Shown here piece after piece: positions 1 through 5,927 of a stretch of DNA of 6,430 bases. The number at the start of each line of letters is the position of its first letter. Within the stretch, counting starts at the first letter, position 1. The notes beneath the pieces were generated by a model, which saw only the letters and a list, made by a program, of their open reading frames with translations, did no database searches and was not told the DNA's origin. The stretch is from Spirochaetia bacterium (GTDB lineage: Bacteria > Spirochaetota > Leptospirae > Leptospirales > Leptonemataceae), in contig JACPZR010000103.1 in assembly GCA_016195395.1 (NCBI GenBank), forward strand, positions 1 through 6,430, written 5' to 3'. Both the position numbers and the translations under genes were made by a program.

Positions 1-419
1 GCCTGGTTCCCGAGAGACGCGCGCGCCCCGCGGAAAGCGCCAACCAGACCACCCGTTCCAAATTCCACGCGAACGTCTCCCACCAGCGCCCGTAAAATTC
101 CCTGGATCAACCCTGCACATAACGCAAACGGAAAGCCAAGAATTCTCGAGACAACGTGGAGGACGGCGTTTAAGAAACGGCGGGCCTGACCCAGAAAAAC
201 AAGCGCGCGCGAGCGCGGTTCAGTGGTGCGTTCCCAGAACCGGACGATGAACGGATCAGCCCACTCTGCAAATTCCGCAAATTTCCTGTACGACCACTCC
301 AGAAGCGGACGCATCTTGGTGAGCGCCGCCCGCGCAAGTGTTGAGACGATCTGTTTCAGAATACCACCCGCTGTGTAAAGATCGCGGACGGAAAAGGGGA
401 ATCGCGGAGTGGATGGCAT
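1..419 (-). CDS. Unrecognised basic, hydrophobic protein, C-terminus missing (runs off left edge)
   Basis: Reading the minus strand from the ATG at 419-417 gives 139 uninterrupted codons to the window edge, so only the N-terminal part is visible. The product begins MPSTPRFPFSVRDLYTAGG and is rich in Arg, Phe, Trp, Leu and Ala. It has aromatic stretches near residues 41-62 (EWSYRKFAEFAEWADPF) and a long hydrophobic or amphipathic stretch at about 82-113, which could be a membrane segment or membrane-binding helices. A Gly/Arg-rich part follows. There is no signal peptide at the N-terminus. The frame stays open upstream of this ATG for about 40 codons, so the start is not certain. A GGAG stands 13 bases upstream, a long spacing. 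The gene is transcribed away from the response-regulator-like gene. I do not recognise the family; it is called real because of the unbroken frame and protein-like composition. Confidence 0.55.
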   Translation of the reverse strand, partial: MPSTPRFPFSVRDLYTAGGILKQIVSTLARAALTKMRPLLEWSYRKFAEFAEWADPFIVRFWERTTEPRSRALVFLGQARRFLNAVLHVVSRILGFPFALCAGLIQGILRALVGDVRVEFGTGGLVGAFRGARASLGNQ

Positions 420-574
420 GACAGGTGATGAGCTCCACGGACAGGTCTGGCAAGAAGAATTGACTGTGTTCCCGGGTGATTGGCCTAAGGGACTAGTTTT
501 CAGCGCACGTTTTTGTCTTTTTGGCTTGCCTCACCTTCGATTGCGTGAGACATTCGCACAAAAGGGAAGTGGTC
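420..574. other. Divergent intergenic region, probable location of promoters
   Basis: This 155-base region lies between the divergent starts of the left-edge gene and the response-regulator-like gene, so promoters for both probably lie here. A TTGACT at 460-465 on the plus strand resembles a sigma-70 -35 box. No good -10 box stands 16-18 bases after it; the nearest candidate, within CCTAAGG at 484-490, is poor. A T-rich stretch lies at 510-521. A weak inverted repeat (TTGCG at 541-545 against CGCA at 557-560) is too short to call an operator. No small gene is convincing here. Confidence 0.3.
562..567 (+). promoter_or_regulatory. Ribosome binding site deciding the start at 575
   Basis: AAGGGA ends seven bases before the ATG at 575-577. 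The same frame also has an ATG at 521, but the receiver beta-1 strand (YFICVDDE) begins a few residues after the 575 start, and the extra 18 residues from 521 resemble no receiver N-terminus. The site therefore favours 575. Confidence 0.6.
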
Positions 575-958
575 ATGGAAAAGGGCTATTTTATCTGCGT
601 GGATGACGAGGTTTCCGTTTTGGAGACGCTCCGGGAGCAGCTCCGGCAAGTTATGCCCGGAATGAAAGGGGACCGTTTCCTTGAGGAAATCCACAAGCGC
701 CTCCCAGATGCCATCAAGGTGCTCCTAACAGGCCAAGCGGGGCTGGACAGCGCCATTCATGCCATCAACTTTGGGGGCCTGAATCGTTACATTGAGAAGC
801 CTTGGAACATGCAGAACCTCCGGAGCGACATTGAAGATATGATCAATAAGTTCCGCCAGAACCTGGAGAACCAAAGATTGCTTATTAACCTTGAAAAAAA
901 AGTCTCCGACCTTGAAAGGGAGAATGAATCCCTTCGAGCCAAGATGGAACAGAACTAA
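575..958 (+). CDS. Response-regulator-like protein with internally truncated receiver and C-terminal coiled coil
   Basis: A 127-residue cytoplasmic protein. Residues 5-12 (YFICVDDE) are receiver strand beta-1 with the acidic metal-binding pair D10/D11. Residues 27-33 (MPGMKGD) match the loop after the phosphorylation site. LLTGQA (50-55) supplies the switch Thr T52, and YIEKPW (72-77) supplies the conserved Lys K75. This wording is typical of RpfG-type receivers that regulate cyclic-nucleotide or c-di-GMP enzymes. However, helix alpha-1 (LETLREQLR) runs straight into QVMPGMKG. The beta-2/alpha-2/beta-3 segment is missing, and where the family has S-D-Q the sequence reads L-R-Q, so the phosphoacceptor Asp is absent. 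D11 to K75 is 64 residues, against 96 in CheY. Residues about 92-127 form a charged heptad-like coiled coil. There is no output domain. It is probably phosphorylation-independent or degenerate, acting, if at all, through its coiled coil. It heads the gene run, and its last 35 bases overlap the next gene. Confidence 0.85.
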   Translation: MEKGYFICVDDEVSVLETLREQLRQVMPGMKGDRFLEEIHKRLPDAIKVLLTGQAGLDSAIHAINFGGLNRYIEKPWNMQNLRSDIEDMINKFRQNLENQRLLINLEKKVSDLERENESLRAKMEQN

Positions 959-2105
959 CAAGTCGGCAGCGGCTTTTGCACTTCTTTCCTTAATACTATC
1001 CTCCAGCCTCCCCTTTGTATCAGGAAGCGCCCAAACCCGTGTCCAGCCGGGGCGACGCACGCCCGTTCAACACACCGCGAGCGCCGATGATCCCAAGACC
1101 AAGCGCGGCCAGAAGCAGGACAGCAAGACCGATGACAAGCCGGCTACGCTCGAAGGCATCCGCGAGAAGATGCTCTATTCCAACTCGGCTGACAGAAAGA
1201 ATGCCATCCGAAAAATTCACACGCTAAAGACCGCCGAGCAGGAGACACTGCATCCGCTCTTAATCAACATTGTGAAAAACGACATGGACGCGACGGTCCG
1301 CGAGGCTGCCATCATCACTCTCGGCGAGTTGAAAGTACGGTCCGGTGAAGAGGCTCTGATCTTTTCTCTGAGCGACGAGAAGCGCGACATCCTCCTTGCA
1401 TCTGTTTCCGCGCTCGGTCGCATTGAGTCCACCAAGGGTTGCAAGCCGATGGCGGACATGTTGGAAAAGCAGGAATTCAAGGGTATGAATCCGCTGGTGC
1501 TTGCGACGCTGCGCGTGCTCGGTGATCTGAACTACAAGATGGACATCAAGTTCCTCAAAGACAAGTCGGCAGATCCCAAGACTGATATTGACACACGCGG
1601 GGCCATCATGACGTACTTTGGCGCGGCTGGAATTGCGGAGGCATCGGACTCTCTGTTTTCAACACTCAAGAATGAAGATGAAGATCCCAACCTGCGCGCG
1701 CACGCGGCAACGGCACTGTCCCGACTGGGCGGACATGAGGCCGTGAAGGCGCTGCGTGACGTTATGGAGAAGATGCGGTCAATCAAGAACCCCAAGGAAA
1801 AAGCCCGCGTCAGCCGCCTGCGATTTCATGTTCTGAGCGCGCTCATTCGTCTGGGTGACAAAAGCGTCGAGCCGGAAATTCTCGCAGCGGCAAAAGACGA
1901 CGATGCGAATGTCCGTTTCCGCGCCATCAAGCAGATCGGCGAACTGCGTCTGGCATCCGCCAGGGAACTTTTGGAATTCAAATCAAAGTTCGACGAGAGC
2001 CGCAAAGTAAAGAAAGCAGCAAAGCAGGCCCTCGACAGACTGGAAGGTCGCGTGGATCCCGCAAAGTCGGGTGAAGAAGAAGATGCGGACGAAAAAGAAA
2101 AATAG
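924..2105 (+). CDS. Exported HEAT-repeat protein
   Basis: A 393-residue protein. Residues 1-37 look like a signal peptide: basic residues up to K13, a hydrophobic core ([18 protein letters not shown]) and a likely cleavage after SGSAQ or nearby. A polar, basic linker of low complexity follows (about 38-75). From about 77 to 373 come successive helical pairs of HEAT type, for example [15 protein letters not shown] (122-136), [13 protein letters not shown] (155-167), [15 protein letters not shown] (256-270) and [15 protein letters not shown] (328-342); I count roughly seven or eight units. HEAT solenoids are protein-binding scaffolds, so the partner cannot be read from the sequence. The tail (376-393) is Glu/Lys-rich. 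The ATG at 924 follows AAAGGGAG at very close spacing. A TTG at 891 in the same frame has no visible ribosome site and would put 11 charged residues ahead of the signal. The start overlaps the upstream gene by 35 bases, suggesting coupled translation. Confidence 0.8.
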   Translation: MNPFEPRWNRTNKSAAAFALLSLILSSSLPFVSGSAQTRVQPGRRTPVQHTASADDPKTKRGQKQDSKTDDKPATLEGIREKMLYSNSADRKNAIRKIHTLKTAEQETLHPLLINIVKNDMDATVREAAIITLGELKVRSGEEALIFSLSDEKRDILLASVSALGRIESTKGCKPMADMLEKQEFKGMNPLVLATLRVLGDLNYKMDIKFLKDKSADPKTDIDTRGAIMTYFGAAGIAEASDSLFSTLKNEDEDPNLRAHAATALSRLGGHEAVKALRDVMEKMRSIKNPKEKARVSRLRFHVLSALIRLGDKSVEPEILAAAKDDDANVRFRAIKQIGELRLASARELLEFKSKFDESRKVKKAAKQALDRLEGRVDPAKSGEEEDADEKEK

Positions 2106-2847
2106 TTCTGTCATCACGGTCGCTGTGGTGCTCGCTCTTTGCTCAGCGACTGCAAGCCTTTTGCCAGAAACCATCGACCTCCCGGGTCTCCGCGGCTTGG
2201 CACAAAATGGGCGCGTGATCAAACAGGAGCTCCAATATCTCAGCAGAGCCGTCTGCGACACGGGAACGGCCATCGAGGCCTGCCTCTTCTTTCGCGACGA
2301 AAGTGGCAGACGTTATGTGGTCGTGGGCGGTGTCTCCGGGGACATGGTCGTCAACAGATTTTACCGTCTGGAGCTCCGTGTCACAGGGTTCACCCCGAGC
2401 GGACTGCCGGTGGCGCGCCCCGCCGGACGCACGGCCCTCCTGCAGGAGGCGGCGTCTCCGTATGAAGGGGACATCCGCGAGTCGGACCCGCGCGTGGGCG
2501 AAATCAAAAAGAAGATCTCTTCCGGTGAGCCTCCGCCGGAGAAAATTCGGCTGCGTTACGGCGGTGAACGGGGCGACTTCTTGTCATTCTACGATCTGGA
2601 GGGGAAAGAAATTCTCTTCCGCTTCCGCGAAGACCGCTTTGACGACCGCGGCGCGGACAAAGCCCGCGGATTGATCGCCGGGCAGGCCTACGAGGTGTCT
2701 GGTCGCTTCACGGGCCTCCTTCTGCGGAGCAAGTTCACGGCGCGCGCGGCCGCCGAGTTTGCAAAAGAAATCACGGATCAAAACGCTCTGTTAGTCTACG
2801 ACTTCACGGAAGCGCTGCCGCTGCGTCTGGAGCAGATTCTTTTTTGA
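2083..2847 (+). CDS. Unrecognised exported protein
   Basis: A 254-residue protein starting MRTKKKNSS, followed by a hydrophobic core (VITVAVVLALCSATA, 10-24) that fits a signal peptide cleaved after A24. The Cys at residue 20 sits after L-A-L, a poor lipobox even by the relaxed spirochaete pattern, so a lipoprotein is possible but less likely. The mature part is polar and looks beta-rich: C58 and C67 flank a short segment, followed by RYVVVGGVSGD and FYRLELRVTG, and later GLIAGQAYEVSGRFTG. These strand-and-glycine patterns could be an OB-like barrel, but this is only an impression. No known family is recognised. A GTG at 2071 in the same frame is an alternative start that adds MKKK. Either start lies inside the 3' end of the HEAT gene (23 or 35 bases of overlap), and the purine-rich GAAGAAG there may serve as the ribosome site. 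The stop shares four bases with the next start. Confidence 0.7.
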   Translation: MRTKKKNSSVITVAVVLALCSATASLLPETIDLPGLRGLAQNGRVIKQELQYLSRAVCDTGTAIEACLFFRDESGRRYVVVGGVSGDMVVNRFYRLELRVTGFTPSGLPVARPAGRTALLQEAASPYEGDIRESDPRVGEIKKKISSGEPPPEKIRLRYGGERGDFLSFYDLEGKEILFRFREDRFDDRGADKARGLIAGQAYEVSGRFTGLLLRSKFTARAAAEFAKEITDQNALLVYDFTEALPLRLEQILF

Positions 2848-3362
2848 AGACCGCCGCGCGCGCGACGGTGTTGGCGTTGCTCTCCCTCTGGAGCGGGGTC
2901 GCTGCGGGCGATTCGCGTGACGCGGAACAGGTCATCCAAGCGGACCGACTTTTTTCCTTCTACAAATGTCCGTTCACCTGGACGTCACCCATTCCGGTCA
3001 AAGTTAGAATCTCACCTCGGGGCGTGTTCAACGTCTGCGAAATCACGCCCGTCAGCGGAGACGCCTTTGTGGCACAGTTGAGCGCTTTTCAAATCCGCAG
3101 GCCCGGCAAGATCATTGACCTGGCAGACCGCATCAACTGCGGGAAAATGACCATTCCTCCCGGAGAGGAGTTCGACACGGAGGCATCGTGCGCCGGCAAT
3201 ACGGGCGGAAATGAAATCACGCGCAGGGTGCGCCTTGTGCGCAAAGGCGACCTGATTTTCTTGTTCTACATCGCTTGTCGGAACGACCAAAAGCCTGCTG
3301 CCGATTCCCTGCTGCAGAGCGTGCGGTTAAACACCTCCTTCTACGTACCCAAGCCGCCCTGA
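2844..3362 (+). CDS. Unrecognised exported cysteine-containing protein
   Basis: A 172-residue protein read from TTG at 2844-2846, which overlaps the upstream TGA in the four-base arrangement TTGA. GGAG at 2829-2832 lies 11 bases upstream, so translation is probably coupled to the preceding gene. Residues 1-21 (MKTAARATVLALLSLWSGVAA) are a clear type I signal peptide with cleavage near A20/A21, which supports the TTG start. The mature chain has five cysteines (C42, C65, C99, C116, C145); two disulfides and one free Cys are possible after export. It contains alternating hydrophobic segments such as IPVKVRISPRGVFNVCEI and DLIFLFYIACRN, suggesting a compact beta-rich periplasmic or outer-surface domain. 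No named family is recognised. Its position directly after another exported orphan suggests the two act together, perhaps with the HEAT protein; this is inference. Confidence 0.7.
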   Translation: MKTAARATVLALLSLWSGVAAGDSRDAEQVIQADRLFSFYKCPFTWTSPIPVKVRISPRGVFNVCEITPVSGDAFVAQLSAFQIRRPGKIIDLADRINCGKMTIPPGEEFDTEASCAGNTGGNEITRRVRLVRKGDLIFLFYIACRNDQKPAADSLLQSVRLNTSFYVPKPP

Positions 3363-3427
3363 CACCCGCGGATTCTCTGCTTGAAACCGCCGCCCCGTTG
3401 GAATATCATGGACATTGGAAAAAGGGC

Positions 3428-4582
3428 ATGGCGTTTTTTAGAAACAAAGAAGACCTCCTGCGCGCGGTCCGCGAGGAAACGCAGCAATTTGACGAGCGCT
3501 GGGAGCAGCGGCGCGTTGCCGCGTCTCTGGACGAGGTGGCGGATCTGGAGGCCACGATGGCGCGCCCCGGCTTCTGGGATGACCCGGACAAAGCCAAGGA
3601 ACTCTCTGTCAGAAAATCGGACATTGAAAAGCGCGTCTTCCCCTGGCGCGCGCTCAGAAACGAACTCAAAGACTTTCCGGACCTTGTTGAACTTACATTT
3701 GAAGAAACCAAAGACCAGAAAGCAGCGGTTGAATCGCTCGAAGAAGATTACAACCGCCTGCACGAGAAGTTTGAAGAGCTCCTGATGGCTGAGGCCCTCA
3801 TGGGTGAGGACGACAACAGAAACGCCATTGTCAACATTGCGTCCGGCGCCGGCGGCACGGAGAGTCAGGACTGGGCAGATATGCTTCTGCGGATGTACAC
3901 GAGGTGGTTTGACAAGAGCGGCTACCGGACAGACCTGATCGACCTCCAGCCCGGTGAAGAAGCGGGCATCAAAAGCGCCACCATGATTGTGCACGGGGAA
4001 AATGCCTTTGGAAAACTGAAATCGGAAAACGGGGTGCACCGTCTTGTCCGCATTTCTCCGTTTGACTCCAACAAGAGACGCCACACTTCCTTTGCGGCGG
4101 TTCACATAACGCCGGAAATCGACGATGACGTCGACGTCCAAATCGATGAGAAAGATCTGCGGGTGGACACCTACCGATCGAGCGGCGCGGGGGGACAGCA
4201 CGTCAACAAGACAGACTCAGCGGTGCGCATAACGCACATCCCCACCGGGATCGTAGTTCAGTGCCAAAATGAACGCTCACAAATGAAGAACCGCTCTACC
4301 GCAATGAAGATGCTCAAGGCCCGTCTCTATGAAATGGAAAAAGACAGGATCAAACAGGACATCGAGAGCCGCTCCGGAGAGAAGAAGGACGTGGCGTGGG
4401 GCAGTCAGATCCGCAGCTATGTGTTTCACCCTTATAAGATGGTGAAGGATCTCCGGACCGGATATGAGACGTCGGATGTGGAAGGCGTGATGGACGGCGA
4501 CCTGGATCCTTTCATGAACGCCTATTTGAAGGATCTGGCGGGGATTTGGAAGAAGCCGGCGGAAACGCTGGAGAAAGAATAA
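3428..4582 (+). CDS. prfB: Peptide chain release factor 2
   Basis: RF2 recognises UGA and UAA stop codons in the ribosomal A site and triggers hydrolysis of peptidyl-tRNA. The 384-residue product has the whole family layout: an N-terminal helical domain with the ARPGFWDDPDKA signature (45-56), a central domain beginning near SGAGGTESQDWADML (139-153), the stop-codon-recognition tripeptide S210-P211-F212 that distinguishes RF2 from RF1 (which has PXT), and the catalytic G255-G256-Q257 in SSGAGGQHVNKTDSAVRITH. The 45-residue distance from SPF to GGQ equals that in E. coli RF2 (205 and 250). The gene is read in one frame with no internal UGA at the position of the usual +1 frameshift site. The ATG at 3428 is preceded by TTGGAA at 3415-3420 at good spacing; the frame is open upstream to 3275, but that part overlaps the preceding gene and does not look like RF2. 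It lies 65 bases after the preceding gene and 30 before the next. Confidence 0.97.
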   Translation: MAFFRNKEDLLRAVREETQQFDERWEQRRVAASLDEVADLEATMARPGFWDDPDKAKELSVRKSDIEKRVFPWRALRNELKDFPDLVELTFEETKDQKAAVESLEEDYNRLHEKFEELLMAEALMGEDDNRNAIVNIASGAGGTESQDWADMLLRMYTRWFDKSGYRTDLIDLQPGEEAGIKSATMIVHGENAFGKLKSENGVHRLVRISPFDSNKRRHTSFAAVHITPEIDDDVDVQIDEKDLRVDTYRSSGAGGQHVNKTDSAVRITHIPTGIVVQCQNERSQMKNRSTAMKMLKARLYEMEKDRIKQDIESRSGEKKDVAWGSQIRSYVFHPYKMVKDLRTGYETSDVEGVMDGDLDPFMNAYLKDLAGIWKKPAETLEKE

Positions 4583-4612
4583 CGTCGTCCGGCTCATCAG
4601 CCCGCAAGCATC

Positions 4613-5332
4613 ATGTCGCGACAAAACATCAGCGCCACAAATCTGACATGGAAAGAACGGCTGGAGTTCTGGCTGGTCCCGCGACTGATCTATATACTGG
4701 TTCAACTCTTTGCGGCAACGATTCGCATCAAGGTTCATGGGTTTGAAAATCGAGATCAGTTCACAAGAAAGAGCCAGTCATGGATCTTCTGCCTCTGGCA
4801 TGCCTGCGTATTGTTTGGAATCTACAACATCAAGGGTGTGGGCCTTGCGGCAATGGTTTCCGCGTCTCGCGACGGCGAGTTCACAGCCCGATTGGTAGAG
4901 GCGTTCGGCAACAAAACCTTTCGAGGCTCTACGTCACGGGGCGGCCGGGCGGCCCTCAAAGGAATCCTCCGGGAAATGAAACACGGAACCCCGGCGGCGC
5001 TGGTCCCGGACGGCCCTCGCGGACCCGCATTCAAAGTACAGGGCGGTGTGGTCATGTGCGCGCAGGTCTCCGGGGCTCCCATCATCCCGTTTCACTACGA
5101 AGCCACACGCCAGTGGGTGCTTGAAAAATCATGGGATAAGCATAGAATCCCCAAACCGTTTTCTACGATGGTTGTATCATGGGGCGCGCCCATCTTTGTG
5201 CCCAGGGAGATGACGGAGGCTGAATTTGAAAACATGCGCCTTCATGTAGAAGCGAAAATGATGGAAAACATGCGGTTCTGTCAGGACGAAGTAAAGCAAA
5301 TCTTGGCGCACAAAGCGGGAGCACGCGCGTGA
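4613..5332 (+). CDS. DUF374 lysophospholipid-acyltransferase-like protein
   Basis: A 239-residue protein of the DUF374 group, related to membrane glycerolipid and lipid A acyltransferases. The visible signatures are in the expected order: W62-H63-A64 with the presumed catalytic His in a hydrophobic context, SRDGE (85-89), FRGSTSRGGRAAL (103-115), VPDGPRGPAFKVQGG (131-145), GAPIIPF (154-160) and SWDKHRIPKPFS (173-184). DUF374 members are thought to transfer acyl chains in envelope lipid synthesis; the exact substrate is not known here. The N-terminal region (about 19-37, FWLVPRLIYILVQLFAATI) is hydrophobic and probably anchors the protein to the cytoplasmic face of the inner membrane. There is no cleavable signal. 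The ATG at 4613 has only a weak ribosome site, so reading through from prfB may help. The 3' end shares four bases with the next start. Confidence 0.88.
   Translation: MSRQNISATNLTWKERLEFWLVPRLIYILVQLFAATIRIKVHGFENRDQFTRKSQSWIFCLWHACVLFGIYNIKGVGLAAMVSASRDGEFTARLVEAFGNKTFRGSTSRGGRAALKGILREMKHGTPAALVPDGPRGPAFKVQGGVVMCAQVSGAPIIPFHYEATRQWVLEKSWDKHRIPKPFSTMVVSWGAPIFVPREMTEAEFENMRLHVEAKMMENMRFCQDEVKQILAHKAGARA
5317..5321 (+). promoter_or_regulatory. Ribosome binding site for the GTG start at 5329
   Basis: GGGAG ends seven bases before GTG at 5329-5331. It lies inside the end of the acyltransferase gene and supports the non-ATG start, whose GTGA overlaps the upstream stop. Confidence 0.6.
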
Positions 5333-5859
5333 GCGTCGACCCCAAGTTCCCCGCGGGCAGGTACCAGAAACCGGATTCCCTGAAGGCAACGGACGTGGCT
5401 CACTACATTGACCAAATCGCCACGTTGCCGGAGGAACTCCACCACGTTGTATCACGCCTGACGCCGGATCAGTTCCAAACCAAAACACTTCCAGGCGTTT
5501 GGACTGTGGCACAGGTCATCCACCATATTGCGGACAGCCATATGAATTCGTTTGCGAGGATCAAGCTGGCGCTGACAGAACCCAATCCGGTCATCAAACC
5601 GTACAATGAAACTGCGTGGGCTTTACTGGCGGATGCGTCGGAATCGCCGGCTGACGAATCGGTAACGCTGATAGATGCGCTTCACAAGCGATGGGTGCGA
5701 CTTTTGCGCACTCTCGACGATGCAGCGCTTGAACGAACGTTCGTGCATCCTGAGTACAATCGGACCATCTCTGTGGGCGAGCAGATTCCACTCTACGCTT
5801 GGCACGGCCGCCATCACCTAGGCCACATTCAAGCGCTCATTTCTGAAAAAGGGTGGTGA
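5329..5859 (+). CDS. yfiT: YfiT-family metal-dependent DinB protein (putative thiol S-transferase or hydrolase)
   Basis: A 176-residue protein, the usual length for the YfiT branch of the DinB four-helix-bundle superfamily. The metal triad is visible: H66 in VIHHIADSHMN (63-73), and H159 and H163 in YAWHGRHHLGHI (156-167). The spacing of 93 and 4 residues is that of the YfiT nickel/zinc site. Other family landmarks are PGVWTVAQV (55-63), RIKLALTE (77-84), IKPYNETAW (89-97), HKRWVRLLRTL (119-129) and RTFVHPEY (136-143). Relatives in Firmicutes are described as putative metal-dependent hydrolases or bacillithiol S-transferases that act in thiol detoxification. The thiol used by this organism cannot be read from the window. 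There is no signal peptide, so it is cytoplasmic. The GTG start overlaps the stop of the acyltransferase gene by four bases, implying coupled translation. It is the last gene of the plus-strand run. Confidence 0.92.
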   Translation: MSVDPKFPAGRYQKPDSLKATDVAHYIDQIATLPEELHHVVSRLTPDQFQTKTLPGVWTVAQVIHHIADSHMNSFARIKLALTEPNPVIKPYNETAWALLADASESPADESVTLIDALHKRWVRLLRTLDDAALERTFVHPEYNRTISVGEQIPLYAWHGRHHLGHIQALISEKGW

Positions 5860-5872
5860 ACACCAAACCCTT
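5846..5872 (-). terminator. Probable intrinsic terminator of the convergent right-edge gene
   Basis: On the minus strand, AAGGGT, a TT bulge, GGT, the four-base loop GTTC, ACC and ACCCTT form a hairpin of nine pairs. It ends in a run of five T, two of them within the stem. It lies 55 bases past the stop of the right-edge gene and covers the stop codon of the YfiT-type gene (5857-5859). Read on the plus strand, the same hairpin is followed by GCGCCC rather than a T run, so it is a poor terminator in that direction. The bulge and the short T run keep this tentative. Confidence 0.45.
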
Positions 5873-5927
5873 GCGCCCAGGGCAAGCCAAGCGCGCCGGG
5901 AGTTTGCCAAGCGCCTCAACATGCCGA

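Noticed and set aside
541..564. Weak inverted repeat before the regulator-like gene as a possible operator
   Set aside because: Only four or five paired bases around a long loop; such a match is expected by chance.
891..923. TTG at 891 as the start of the HEAT-repeat gene
   Set aside because: No ribosome site precedes it, and it would add charged residues ahead of the signal peptide; the ATG at 924 is the better start.
725..1060. Minus-strand frame of 111 codons across the regulator and HEAT genes
   Set aside because: It is a shadow of two well-supported overlapping plus-strand genes and has no features of its own.
3408..3440. ATG at 3408 in a second frame, followed by a T TTT TTA heptamer that could shift -1 into the prfB frame
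   Set aside because: The upstream frame has no nearby stop, no stimulatory hairpin is evident, and the ATG at 3428 already gives a normal RF2 N-terminus. Bacterial RF2 control uses +1 shifting at UGA, so this is probably chance.
3341..4201. Long open frame (286 codons) on the minus strand opposite prfB
   Set aside because: It lies entirely antisense to a certain gene, has no recognisable domain, and is the sort of open frame that codon bias on the coding strand produces.
5871..5887. CTTGC/GCAAG hairpin as a plus-strand terminator after the YfiT-type gene
   Set aside because: The stem has only five pairs and no T run follows, so it does not meet the usual form of an intrinsic terminator.
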